This document shows positions 46,404 through 56,976 of a stretch of 64,000 bases of DNA, piece by piece. The notes under the pieces were generated by a model that saw only the letters and a list, made by a program, of their open reading frames with translations, was not told the DNA's origin and did not search any database. Source of the stretch: Papaver somniferum (taxonomy: Eukaryota; Streptophyta; Magnoliopsida; Ranunculales; Papaveraceae). Made by a program: the position numbers and the translations under genes. The stretch spans positions 238,396,345 through 238,460,344 of the forward strand of contig NC_039358.1 of assembly GCF_003573695.1 (NCBI RefSeq), given 5' to 3'. Within the stretch, counting starts at the first letter, position 1. Every line of letters starts with the position of its first letter.

Positions 46404-48343
46404 ATGAAAGAAAAGGAACCCCAGAAAGCTAAAACCAAAAACGTTTGTCGCGGTAAGGATCCAAACATTGGATTGCATGCCCGTAATAAAGAGGTTTTAA
46501 CTCACGAACCCGAAGAACGTGAAGAAGATAAGGCCCCTGATGTAGGCGATACTCAAAGCCAAACTTTCCAGCAACTTGAAATGGCGCCTATTAGGTAAGA
46601 TTCTACCATTAATTTTCTTTATATTGCTTCAATTCGTCGAATCCATTATTTTATTTTTTAGGGTTTTCGGTTATTACCCATATTCGGTAGGTTAATAATT
46701 GTTTTAAACTCCCGATTGTTGTCGATTTCTTCATTTCACAAGAACATTCGTTATATTCGGGTTCTAAATATTTAGGTTGCCTTCCGATTATTGAACATTT
46801 TTCATTACTGGGGCCTAAATCGATCATAATCGGAATGTAATTGTGTTTTTGACTTCCGAATATACTAGGGAAGAACAAGTATTAGAGACGTATTAAGCGG
46901 TTGATATATTGTGTAATTTGCTTCCGATTGTTTAGGCTGAACCATATTAGTAGTTTCTGGACACAAAGTGATGCATATTTGGTAGCCATTAGTTTTGTGA
47001 GACTTCCGATTGAGATTTATTCGGAAGGTTATATTTTTTATTACTTTCGATTATACTTATTCGGAAGGTTGTATTGAAATTTAGTTTTCGATTATTTGGT
47101 GTAGATAAACATATTCGAAAACCAAAAATTTCTTTTGTTTCTGATTATTTGTATTCGATAGGGTTTAGTGAACTGGGGATTCCGATTGTTCGTAATCGGA
47201 AGATAGTGGTTTACTCAACCAATCGAATATGGATATTCGGGAACGGTGTATTTAGATTAACTTCCGATTATATAGTTTACTAACCTGTTGTACTTTCTTC
47301 GCGTTGTTTAGGGATAGGCGAGGTAGAAAAGTCGAAGATGCAATTGTCTCAGATAGTGCAAGGAAGCAAAGGCGTCAGAACTTGACATCTAGTGCAAGGA
47401 GAGTTAGGACTGCTAAGGCCGCTTCAAGTGCTCAAGATGGAACTCAACAAGCAAGTCAAGAAGGTGTTCAACCAAGTGCCCCTCAATCAGAACCAGTTCA
47501 AGAAGGTGTTCAACCATGTGCCCCTCAATCACAACCAGTTCAAGAAGGTGTTCAACCAAGTGATCCACAATCACAAGTAGAAATTCAACTAGAAGCGCCC
47601 GAAGATAGAGTACCAGAAGTAGGAAAACCTAGTGGTGCGTAAGAAGAAGGAGAAGCCGAAAAGAAAAATCCTCCTCGAAAGAAAGCGCAACACCTTCTCC
47701 CAAATGAACTGAAGGTGAAGGATATTCCAGAAGGTGTAATCCTTGGTCTGCCGGAGGATGGAGGACAATTGTTATTTGGATACAAAGACTCCTGGGATAG
47801 AAGGACGCATTACTTGATCAACCTAGGAAGGCCAGCGAACAAAGGTTTTGAAAATGCTCCCAACTATATGGAATGGTACCTGAGTGTTTCTAACATTCGT
47901 GTAATCCGTGATCTTAAACCAAAGCCAGCTTTGTACAAGAGTATCTTCAAAGTCAAACCTGTGGGTTATGAAAGATTGGTACGTATTTTTTTCTTAGTTT
48001 AGTTTAATATTATGGATCAAAATAAAGTAATAATCGTTTGATGGTATGCTATGTTTTAAAACAGAAGGGCAGGTTCAAGAGTTTGTCCAAATGGTGCACT
48101 AATTGCATAAAAGACGGAGAGCCTGTGCCACTTGATAAGATAAGAAATCACTCAGAGTTGATTGATAACATTGACAATGAAGATTATGCATCTCAGTTTG
48201 TGGAAAAAGCCAAGCAACCTAAAAAGATTGTGAAAAAAGAACTCGGGCGTCATCGAGCACTCAAGTTGATGAAACCAATGATAATGTTGGTCCAACTCGT
48301 CGCAAAGTCAAGGGAAAGAAATAGTAAACTCTCGATGTTGTAA
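46404..48343 (+). pseudogene. Transposon-borne spliced gene 1, repeat-rich; faint plant-mobile-domain likeness
   Basis: Exon 1 is 46,404-46,594, exon 2 47,312-47,978, exon 3 48,065-48,343, with GT...AG introns of 717 and 86 bp joined in phase. Exon 1 is basic/acidic and low complexity. Exon 2 opens with RRGRK..KQRRQN and then has ~16-residue repeats (VQEGVQPSAPQSEP, VQEGVQPCAPQSQP, VQEGVQPSDPQSQ), followed by a globular part (LLFGYKDSWDRRTHYLINLG ... NYMEWYLSVSN) that faintly recalls the end of plant mobile domain proteins. An in-frame TAA at 47,640-47,642 interrupts exon 2. In exon 3 a basic ...KVKGKK end is visible in another frame, suggesting a shift near 48,245. The first intron itself contains foldback modules. 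Role unknown. Confidence 0.55.
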
Positions 48344-48549
48344 ACTCTCGATGTTTTTCGTTCACTTTATGGATAACTTTGTTTATGTCGGATTGTGTCG
48401 TTTTCAAACAATGTGTCGGATTTTTAGTTGTTATGTTATGTTTATGGATTGTGAATGGTTCCTTGTATGGATTATGAATGATTATGTTGCTATGTTTATG
48501 CATTTAACGATGACTCGCAAGCGAATCACATGAAGAGACATGAAACTGT

Positions 48550-49135
48550 TGAATTTTGGAACACAATCGGAAGCTAAGTTTATATATTAACCTACCGATT
48601 CTGGGGATTTTGCATTTTTTAGTCAGAATCGGAAGCTTTATATATTATTAACCTACCGATTCTGGGGATTTTTCAAAATATTTTGTCAGAATCGGAGTTT
48701 TTTAATATACCCTGCCTTCCGATTTTTCAGTGTAAAAAAACTTTGTTTCCTGGAACCAAACAACACCATAATCGGGAGGTATATGTGCACTTGACTTTCG
48801 AATAGTAATAATCGGTAGGTTTAGTTTTTATTACCCTATCAATTATTATATGTAAAAAAACTTTCTTTCTTGTAACCAAACAACACCACAATCGGAATGT
48901 AAATGTGCACCTTGACTTCCGAATAAATCGGTAGGTTTAGTTTTTATTACCCTCTCGATTATTCTATGTAAAAAAATTATTTCCTGGAACCAAACAACAC
49001 CATAATCGGAAATAAAGTTGACTCATAACATAACCAATATTACAATCGGTAGGTTGTTTAAAAAAATAATCTACCGATTTCGTATAATCAGATAGTTTTT
49101 ATATTAATAATACTCCGATTACATCCATTACATAA
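48550..49135. repeat. Central foldback modules
   Basis: A run of AATCGG... / ...CCGATT pairs with 35-37 bp outer span between the two genes (for example AATCGGAAGCTAAG...CTACCGATTC near 48,565). ACCAAACAACACCA separates several, giving a ~120-bp repeat of spacer plus module. Confidence 0.8.
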
Positions 49136-49158
49136 AGTATTAAAACATATCATAACTT

Positions 49159-49611
49159 CTAGTGACCATAGAAATTGTCCCTCTTGATTTTGTAGCATCC
49201 TTCATGTTCAAATCGTTTCCCGTAGAGGTCCACATACAGGCGATCCGCAAGATTTCTCTGAAATTACGAATGAGTAACAAGTTAGTACTAACTTTTGTTA
49301 ATGTGAGTTGGAGTTATGGAGATACTTACTCGTTTTTCATACGTCCACCAAGGAAAAGCGTTCCTAACAAACCGTTCCTCATCTACAAGTTTGTCAGTCT
49401 CCTTATCGAGCGCATTCTTTCTCATCTTAATGTCATTGGATGATCTTCGAATTCGATTACCATCTAAGGCCTCAAATACCATTAAAATACGCTTCCATAT
49501 CTGCTCTTCGGATTCCGATTTGTGGAGCTTGTGAACAAGATCATGAGCAGTTACCACAACCCACGCTCTATAAATAGCGCAATCTTCTTCTTCGGCAAAA
49601 GCAATATCCAT
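49159..49611 (-). CDS. Transposon-borne gene 2: small SANT/Myb-like DNA-binding protein candidate
   Basis: Two exons on the minus strand: 49,611-49,330 (94 codons) and 49,257-49,159, split by a 72-bp intron (GTAAGT...TTTCAG) between complete codons. The product is 126 residues with no internal stop. Residues ~5-60 (EEEDCAIYRAWVVVTAHDLV ... EEQIWKRILMVFEAL) follow the pattern of plant SANT/trihelix-like proteins (EED..L..AW..VS.D, W.RV...F), then a charged helix (RKNALDKETDKLVDEERFV) and WTYEKRR. It lies convergent to gene 1 inside the element, where a sequence-specific protein could bind the repeated foldback sites. The domain call rests on pattern, not a search. The intact frame contrasts with broken gene 1. 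Confidence 0.6.
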
Positions 49612-49847
49612 GTTTTTTGTTATGAAAATTAAAACTGAAGAGAGGAAAGAGTTTGGTGCAATTGGGGTGATAGATATGAGTTTCTTTATATAGGTTTAGG
49701 GTCCAACGGCTCTTTTTGTTTTTCCCAAAAACTCCAACGGCTAATTTGACGAAAGTTGAATGTGGAGAAACCAATAATCGTAGGTATTGTATTTAGCATA
49801 TCTACCGATTATGGTAGCTTTCAAAATTTGAATTTAGGGCAACTTAT

Positions 49848-51173
49848 AATCGGTAGGTTTTGTAATATATTTAACTCTCGATTAACGCTGCATCCAAAAC
49901 ACGAACCAAGTGGTTATGGTTGGCTGTGTACACTAAAAACCTATGGAATATGGCAAGGGTTCGATCTGTGGATCCTTATAATCGGTAGGTTGTTAAGTTA
50001 TATTCCCTTCCGATTATACCAGGTTTCAAAATTCAATACATGAAGGATTTTAGAAAAAACTCATTTTGGGGAAACTTATAATCGGTAGGTTTTGTAATAT
50101 ATTTAACTCCCGATTAACGCTGCATTCAAAACACGAACCAAGTGGTTATGGCTGGCTGTGTACACTCAAAACCTATGGAATATGGCAAGGGTTCGATCTG
50201 TGGCTCCTTATAATCGATAGGTTGTTAAGTTGTATTCCCTTCCGATTATAGAAGGTTTCAAAATTCAATACATGAAGGATTTTAGAAAAAACTCATTTTG
50301 GGGCAACTTATAATCGGTAGGTTTTGTAATATATTTAACTCCCAATTAACGCTGCATCCAAAACACAAAACCTATGGAATATGGCAAGGGTTCGATCTGT
50401 GGCTCCTTATAATCGGTAGGTTATTAAGTTGTATTCCCTTCCGATTATAACAGGTTTCAAAATTTAATACATGAAGGATTTTAGAAAAAACTCATTTTGG
50501 GGCAACTTATAATCGGTAGGTTTTATAATATATTTAACTCCCGATTAACGCTGCATCTAAAACACGAACCAAGTGGTTATGCCTGGCTGTGTACACTCAA
50601 AACCTATGGATTATAGCAAGGGTTCGATCTGTGGCTCCTTATAATCGGTAAGTTGTTAAGTTGTATTCCCTTCCGATTATAGCAGGTTTCAAAATTCAAT
50701 ACATGAAGGATTTTAGAAAAAACTCATTTTGGAGAAACTTATAATCGGTAGGTTTTGATATATATTTAACTCCCGATTAACGTTGCATCCAAAACACAAA
50801 ACTTATGGAATATGGCAAGGGTTCGATCTGTGGCTCCTTATAATCGGTAGGTTGTTAAGTTGTATTCCCTTCCGATTATAACAGGTTTCAAAATTCAATA
50901 CATGAAGGATTTTAGAAAAACTCATTTTGGGGCAACTTATAATCGGTAGGTTTTGTAATATATTTAACTCTCGATTAACGCTGCATCCAAAACACGAACC
51001 AAGTGGTTATGGCTGGCTGTGTACACTCAAAACCTATGGAATATGGCAAGGGTTCGATCTGGGGCTCCTTATAATCGGTAGGTTGTTAAGTTGTATTCCC
51101 TTCCGATTATAGCAGGTTTCAAAATTCAATACATGAAAGATTTTAGAAAAAAACTCATTTTGGGGCAACTTAT
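49848..51173. repeat. Right-arm tandem array, six ~232-bp units
   Basis: AATCGGTAGGTTTTGTAATA-type starts at 49,848, 50,080, 50,312, 50,511, 50,743 and 50,941 (next boundary 51,174). Four intervals are 231-233. Two are 198-199 because the same ~33-base segment (GAACCAAGTGGTTATGGC...) is missing in both. Every unit carries two 37-bp foldback modules (for example 49,848-49,884 and 49,980-50,016). Short open frames in the array are translations of the repeat. Confidence 0.92.
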
Positions 51174-51320
51174 AATCGGTAGTCATATATGTTGGATAAC
51201 CTACCGATTATAAAAGGGATTATTAGCCGAAGTATCTACACTATAATCGGTAGGTACAATTTCAATTTAACCTACCGATTCACCTCTAACCTACCGATTA
51301 TGGTGTAGGCTCCCGATTAT
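51174..51320. repeat. Terminal foldback modules of the right arm
   Basis: 51,174-51,210 and 51,245-51,281 are well-kept modules (AATCGGTAG...CTACCGATTA, both exactly 37 bp), followed by two extra CCGATTA half-sites before the end-proximal ACCCCTTATCTC region. Confidence 0.85.
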
Positions 51321-51546
51321 ATAAGGGCGTATTGGCCATTTCGAAAAAATCAGAGATAAGGGGTAGCTTAGAATTACGTTTGGGTGATCCTTTTTGTCTT
51401 TTAGTGTCGCCCTTAATTCCTTTTAGGACTCCCCTAAAAATGCTAGGTTAACAATAGTGGCTTTCCCTCTAACAATTATAATAATAATAATAATAAAAAG
51501 AAAAAACCTTTTACCATGTGATGAATGGGTCAAAATTAAAAAAATA

Positions 51547-51736
51547 TCGGACGTCAAATTAATCCCAAACCAAAAATTATAAACCAATTTGGAGTCCCAT
51601 TTAATTCCCGCTTTTGGAAGATGTAATCTCTTTCTTCATTTCTCTCTGTAAAACGCTAAAACCCTTTTCTCTTCACTGAAGAATTTTCAGATCTAAAAGT
51701 TAGGGTTTAAGAATTGAGGGTTGAATTATTTCTGCA
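51547..51736 (+). promoter_or_regulatory. Core promoter and leader of Hsp70 copy C
   Basis: A TATA box ATTATAAACC lies at ~51,575. In the leader a single GAA-TT-TTC dyad (AGAATTTTCA, ~51,681) is a minimal two-unit heat-shock-type site. Copy B has GAGCTTTCA there, so it is probably not functional. Confidence 0.4.
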
Positions 51737-54700
51737 ATGGTTGAGAGAATTGATGGAGGAGGAGGAGGAAAAACAGCGATTGGAATAGATTTGGGAACAA
51801 CTTATTCATGTGTTGGTGTATGGCAAAATGACCGTGTTGAAATCATTGCTAAGGAAATCGTACTACTCCTTCTTATGTTGCTTTTACGGATACTGAGCGT
51901 TTGATTGGCGACGCTGCTAAGAATCAAGTGGCTTTCAATCCTATCAACACTGTCTTTGGTAAGCTGTTTTTTTTTTCTTGGCTTTTTTTATCAATTTTGT
52001 TTTTATAAATTTCTTGATAATGTTGTTGGTGTGCATTAGGTGTCAATTTTGAGGTCTGGTATCAATTTGGTATCTTCTATTGGTAAATGTTTCTTCGATT
52101 TTGAATCTATTTTGGTGAAGTATGAGATTGTAGAAACCCGGACTAGTAATTGTGAATTTGGGGTATGAGACTATCCCTAAGTTTTATGACTAAGGAAGCC
52201 CTTGGTCATGATTTGTCTGTGTCTTTTTGTTGGTACTTTTCATGGTTTTTTCATCTAGACATCTACGTTGCTGCTCTACGTGCCGTGTAAGGCCAACAGT
52301 TTCATGTGTTCATGGAATTGATAATAACCATTTCTTTGTTCTCTGAACTGTTGGTGATTGTACAATTTCTAAAGTAGAGGTGCAAATGTAGTAGTGTAAG
52401 TTCTTTGATTTTACGTAGCATCAGGTGGAATGGGCTCTATTATTGTCGTTGTCTGTCAAGGGGAAACTGTTGAAATTTTGATATTCTGATGATCATGGAG
52501 ATATATGAGCATATGATTAGTGTTGCTCATATAGAGCTCCTAGGTATGGAACAAGATTGATTCTCTAACTCACTTTTTTATTAATGTTCTTGTTCAAGTT
52601 GTTACATGTTACAGACTACGGCTATTTATAGCCATCAACTGCCGACTCTCTTGCACACTCTGGTTTTCTCTAGAGATTCTTTATTTAGCTTTGACCAAGT
52701 TGCCTAGTTCACACCAGAATAACCGACCCTAGAGCACTCTACATATTTCTGGATATTCCTTTACTTAACAAGTAGGTCTATGACCTGTTGACCATTCTAA
52801 GCTTATCTAGATATTTCTTTTGTACTGCTTTGTTACAACCGACTCTCTGTTGTTCTCAGTACAACTGACTTCTCTAGCTAACTCTAGATAATTCCATTAA
52901 CTCCATTCACATTAAGACTTCATTTGGACATTGCAGGACATTACAAATTAGCATATTCCAACAGAAACAAACACTCCATTTGCATACTGGGACGAAATTG
53001 TTCTGCTGTATAATAATCACTCCCTTGCTGGTTATCTATGTCATTCCCTTAGTTTTTCTTCGCCTGTTCAGGTTTGGCATTGTGCATTTCAATAATACGG
53101 TGTACTAAAAGTTCTCATGGGTTTGATTAACTCAATTGCTAGATAATATTGTAATTGTTTTATGAGAATAATAGTATCATGAACAGCTCGTACTTAAAGT
53201 TAGCATGTCTTCCTATTATTTGTAGATGCGAAACGTCTAATTGGTAGGAAATTCAAGGATAGCTTTATTCAGAAGGATATCAAGCTGTGGCCCTTCAAAG
53301 TCATTGCTGGAGTGGACGAGAGACCAATGATTGAAGTCAATTACAAGGGCGAGGATATACAGTTTTCAGCTGAGGAAGTCTCAGCCATGGTTCTCACTAA
53401 GATGAGAGAAACTGCTGAAGATTATCTTGGTTCAACTGTTAAGAATGCTGTTATTACCGTGCCTGCTTACTTTAATGATTCTCAACGTCAAGCTACTAAG
53501 GATGCTGGTATAATTGCTGGCCTTAATGTACTGCGAATCATAAGTGAACCAACTGCAGCAGCAATTGCTTACGGCCTTGATAAGAAAACAACCAGTGGTG
53601 GTGTGAAGAATGTTCTTATCTTTGATCTCGGTGGTGGTACTTTTGATGTTTCGATACTCGCCATCAGCGGGAGTATTTTTAATGTGAAAGCTACATCTCG
53701 GGATACCCATCTTGGAGAGGAGGATTTCGATGACAGAATGGTTAATCACTTGGTTCAAGAGTTCAAAAACAAGCACAACAAGGACATTAGTGGGAATCCA
53801 ACGGCTATTAGGAGGCTGAGAACATCATGTGAAAGGGCAAAGAGAACTCTCTCATCTACTGCTCGTACAATCATTTCCGTTGACTCTTTGCATGAAGGAG
53901 TCGATTTTCAAGCATCCATTACCCGTGCTAGATTTGAAGAGTTGAACCTAGATTGTTCAGGAAATGCATGAAACCAGTTGAAAAATGTTTGGAGGATGCT
54001 AAGATGGACAAGAGCACTGTTGATGAAGTTGTCCTCATTGGTGGGTCCACTAGAATTCCAAAGGTTCAGTCTCTATTACAGGATTTCTTTAATGGGAAGG
54101 AACTCTCCAAAAACATCAATCCTGATGAAGCTGTGGCTTATGGTGCTGCAGTGCAAGCTGCTATTTTAAGTGATGGAGGTAATGAAAAGGTACAGGACTT
54201 GGTGCTGTTGGATGTCACCCCTCTTTCTCTTGGTATTGAGGCTGCTGGAGGTGTTATGGATGTCTTGATCCCAAGGAATACAACCTTTCCCACAGTGAAG
54301 GAAAGGGTCTGCAGTACCAATTTGGACAATCAAACTAGAATGATAATTAGGGTGTTTGAGGGTGAGAGAACTAAAACCCGTGACAACAATTTGCTGGGTA
54401 AGTTTGCGTTAGAAGGAATACCTCCACAACCTCGTGGTGTTCCTGAGGTGACAGTTTGCTTTGATATGGACGCCGACGGTATATTAAATGTGTTTGCCGA
54501 AGACAAAAAATCAGGGAACAAAAACAGGATAACAATTTCAAATAAGAAGGGAAGGTTGTCGCCAGCTGAGATTTCAAGGTTGGTCCTTGAAGCTGAGAAA
54601 TACAAGTCAGAAGATGAAGAACATAAGAAGAAGGTGATGTCCAAGAACTCCTTTGAAGATTACGCATACGGGACGAGGAATAGGATTGATATTATTGGAT

Positions 54701-54903
54701 GTAGACTGGCACCGAAAGACGAGAAAAAGATCAAGGATGCAGTTAACAGTGCCATTCAGTGGTTGGGTTACAACTACCTAGCTGAAACAGAAGTTACAAA
54801 TGACAAGATGAAAGAATTACAAAATGTATGCAACCCTATTATATATAAGATGCACAAGCAGGGTGGTGCAGGTGCTGAACCCAAAATGGAGGAAATCCAC
54901 TAA
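51737..54903 (+). pseudogene. Hsp70 copy C, two frameshifts, ends EEIH
   Basis: Exon 1 is 51,737-51,959, the intron 51,960-53,225 (with a solo LTR) and exon 2 53,226-54,903. Compared with B, seven bases are missing at ~51,850 (the NDQ of [11 protein letters not shown]), shifting the frame in the first ATP-binding lobe. One T is missing at ~53,953 (LNLDLFRKC becomes LNLDCSGNA). Substitutions also hit invariant loop residues ([12 protein letters not shown] for [12 protein letters not shown]). Signatures [12 protein letters not shown] and STRIPKVQ remain, and the original C-terminus reads [13 protein letters not shown]. Without correction the product would stop soon after residue 45, so this is called a pseudogene. 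Sequencing error is the alternative for the single-base event. Confidence 0.9.
52468..52963 (-). repeat. 496-bp solo LTR in the intron of Hsp70 copy C
   Basis: Read on the minus strand it starts TGTTGGAATATGC and ends ...AATTTCAACA (TG...CA with inverted TGTTG/CAACA). A TATA box GGCTATAAATAGCC lies inside. GAAAC is duplicated on both sides (52,463-52,467 and 52,964-52,968). The intron of B has the undisturbed site (GGAAACAAGTAACTCC), so the element inserted after the B/C duplication and then lost its body by LTR recombination. Confidence 0.9.
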
Positions 54904-55307
54904 AGGCTGTCAGTTAAGTTATCTCTTGTCTTAGCACTGTTGTAAGTCATTTTCATTTTGACATAGTCAGTTATAGTTAGGCTAATATGCTTTTATCTTT
55001 CATACCTTAGAAATTTAGATCCAGTCTTTGTTAATTACCAGGTGATCTTTATGTGCATTTTTTGTGCAATTTTATCAGGTTTAATGTACAGAGAAAATCC
55101 TGCAAGAACAAGAATTACAATGGGTAAATGCATTGTGCATGTTAATCTTAATTTAGCTTTCCAAGACGATTTTCAAGTGTAAATATTTCTCAGCATGATT
55201 TCCCTTGCTTAGAATGAAAAAGAATTGTGTGTTCTTATTTTTATTTTATTGCTCTGAGCAAATTTGATGCGCCAGCACTTCAACTTGGGTATTGAAGTTG
55301 TGAAAAG

Positions 55308-56339
55308 GTAATGCCAAGAGTGGCAAATTTGATGCTGAAGCACTTCAAGTTGGATATTCAAACGTGGGTTGCTCCTTGGCCTCTCGGCCATGCATTGACC
55401 GCTTTATTGTTCCCCCTTTGGACCTGCAAGCACATATATTTCAGGCACCAAAGAGAGTCCAAACTGAAAAGAAATAGATGGAAAATAAAAATAGTACAAG
55501 CTGCTACTTGGTATCTGAAATTACCACCGAGAAATGTCCCGAAGAAAAATCCAATTGTTTTACTTCTATATTGTGCCTAGTTATTGAAAGGCCCTAGATA
55601 TTGCATATTGGTATCTGATCTTTAAAGGTTTACTAGTTTGATAGTTCTGGTTTAGTCGGGACCATCCATATTTTTTGCGGGTGGATACCCAGACCGTTCG
55701 CTGATAGATTTTATGTGGATGAGAATTTTAAAATCCATCGGATAACGGATTGGGATAGGATGCAATCTTGAAAATCGGTTGGACATCCATACTCGTTAGT
55801 TTTTTTTCCCTATCAAACTTCTTCGGTATAAATATGAAGTTAGTATATTTATGTTTTTGCCAAATTAGGTACTCCTTTCATGTCTTACTTTGATAAGCTT
55901 AAAGGATACAAACCAATATATGTATAAATGGGCATACTTTAACCCTAATACAACAAAAACATCTTAATTTAAAAGGGTCGAGTTTTTTTTACCCTTCAAA
56001 TTTTAAATAACTCAAAGTATAACATTTAAATCCAATTTTATACCCTTAAATAATGTAGTCTTATTTCTAAACTCATCCATAAATCTTTTGACTTTATTTC
56101 TCTATTATAAATTTTAATTGTAAAACAAACCCATTGGATTATCCGCATTGAATCCGTCCACCCGTACATCCGTTAGAGGCAAATCTGTTGGATGCTGGAT
56201 TGGATACGGGTTCCGAATTTGAAATATGTAATGAATTGGATTGTATGCGGATGTGATCAAACCCGGTCCATGCCGGCCCATGCTCACCCCTAGACTTCTT
56301 GTAGTTGTAGGAATCACTTATAAATATGAATGATTTTTA
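55308..56339. other. No gene seen
   Basis: After the Hsp70 C flank there is unrecognised AT-rich sequence. The frame at 55,311-55,580 shows no family features. Confidence 0.35.
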
Positions 56340-56482
56340 GGGACCATGGTTTTTTTGAGGGACCATGGTTTTACTAGGCCACCTTCCCTATAGTGATAAC
56401 AGGTGTCCTAAAACGTTGAAATGACTAACCTACCCTTAACCTAATTTAATTTAAAACCAACCCAATAACCACCTATATATAT

Positions 56483-56636
56483 ATAACCACCACCTCCGAT
56501 TATCACAACCACCAACCACCGATTTCCACCACCACCGCCCACCACCGCTGATTACCACCACCACCACCTCCGATTATCACCACCACCAACCACCGATTAC
56601 CACCACCTCCTCCCACCACCACCACCACCACCGCCT
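56483..56636. repeat. CCA/CCACCA-rich simple repeat
   Basis: Imperfect (CCACCA)n interspersed with CCGATTA(C/T) words, in the left arm of the second inverted-repeat element. Confidence 0.8.
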
Positions 56637-56846
56637 ATTTAAGAAATGTAACAACATCAATGCAATCACAATTAACTTCTGTTACATGATAATTTTATCG
56701 AGTATAAAATACGTCAGCCGCAGCCTGATTCTGCCATGGAACCACTCCGGAGGTATTTTCCAACAAACCCTTCACTTTAATTTGATTTTGATTGCTTCAA
56801 TCGAATAGAAATCATCAAAATAGGGTTTTAGTAGGAGTTACAGAGC

Positions 56847-56976
56847 CATGTTCGGTTAGGCCGATTTTCCAAAAAACCCTAGTTTACTAACCGAACTTCT
56901 TGAAAATGAAGAACACGAAGAACAGTTCGGTTTTATTGGATTTAAAACTAAGTCACCGAACTCTCTGTTCGGTTGT
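56847..56976. repeat. Left-arm foldback motif cluster (GTTCGGTT/AACCGAAC)
   Basis: 56,924-56,962 is a 39-bp foldback (AGTTCGG...CCGAACT). Further half-sites lie at 56,850, 56,890 and 56,967. The LTR element's target duplication GTTGT is cut into the last half-site. Confidence 0.75.

Larger units (their letters stand above)
45620..51448. mobile_element. 5.8-kb DNA transposon with 43-bp terminal inverted repeats and foldback modules
   Basis: The left end (45,620-45,662, ACCTGGCATTTTTAGGGACG...) and the inverted right end (51,448-51,406, ACCTAGCATTTTTAGGGGAG...) match at 37 of 43 positions. Outside the right end, CACTATTGTTAACC reads inward, so a CACTA-type terminus a dozen bases further out is possible, but the left counterpart (CCCTTTAATAAACC) is degenerate. 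Imperfect direct repeats (TTTTCCCTTTAATAA / CTTTCCCTCTAACAA) lie next to the ends. The interior holds two convergent spliced genes and dozens of AATCGG(T/A)AGG half-sites paired as foldbacks. No DDE transposase is recognisable, so it is a non-autonomous or unusual element. Superfamily undecided. Confidence 0.75.
51547..55307 (+). repeat. Segmental duplication unit, copy 2 (Hsp70 C)
   Basis: Partner of 41,515-44,566. It is longer mainly because a solo LTR (52,468-52,963) sits in its intron, and has an additional local ~67-bp duplication near 55,260-55,350. Confidence 0.8.

Noticed and set aside
47304..47642. Glu/Gln/Pro repeat frame as an independent protein
   Set aside because: It is exon 2 of the spliced transposon gene: frame and splice phase join it to 46,404-46,594 and the frame continues after the TAA.
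49756..51112. Several near-identical ~61-residue open frames in the array
   Set aside because: They are translations of the 232-bp tandem unit and foldback modules; no independent coding signal.
49848..51210. CRISPR-like array of short repeats and spacers
   Set aside because: This is a plant nuclear context, the repeats are palindromic half-sites inside longer 232-bp units, and no cas-like gene exists.
51449..51462. True CACTA terminus just outside the right inverted repeat
   Set aside because: TAGTG is present on the right, but the left side reads CCCTT and no matching 3-bp duplication was found, so a CACTA assignment is not secure.
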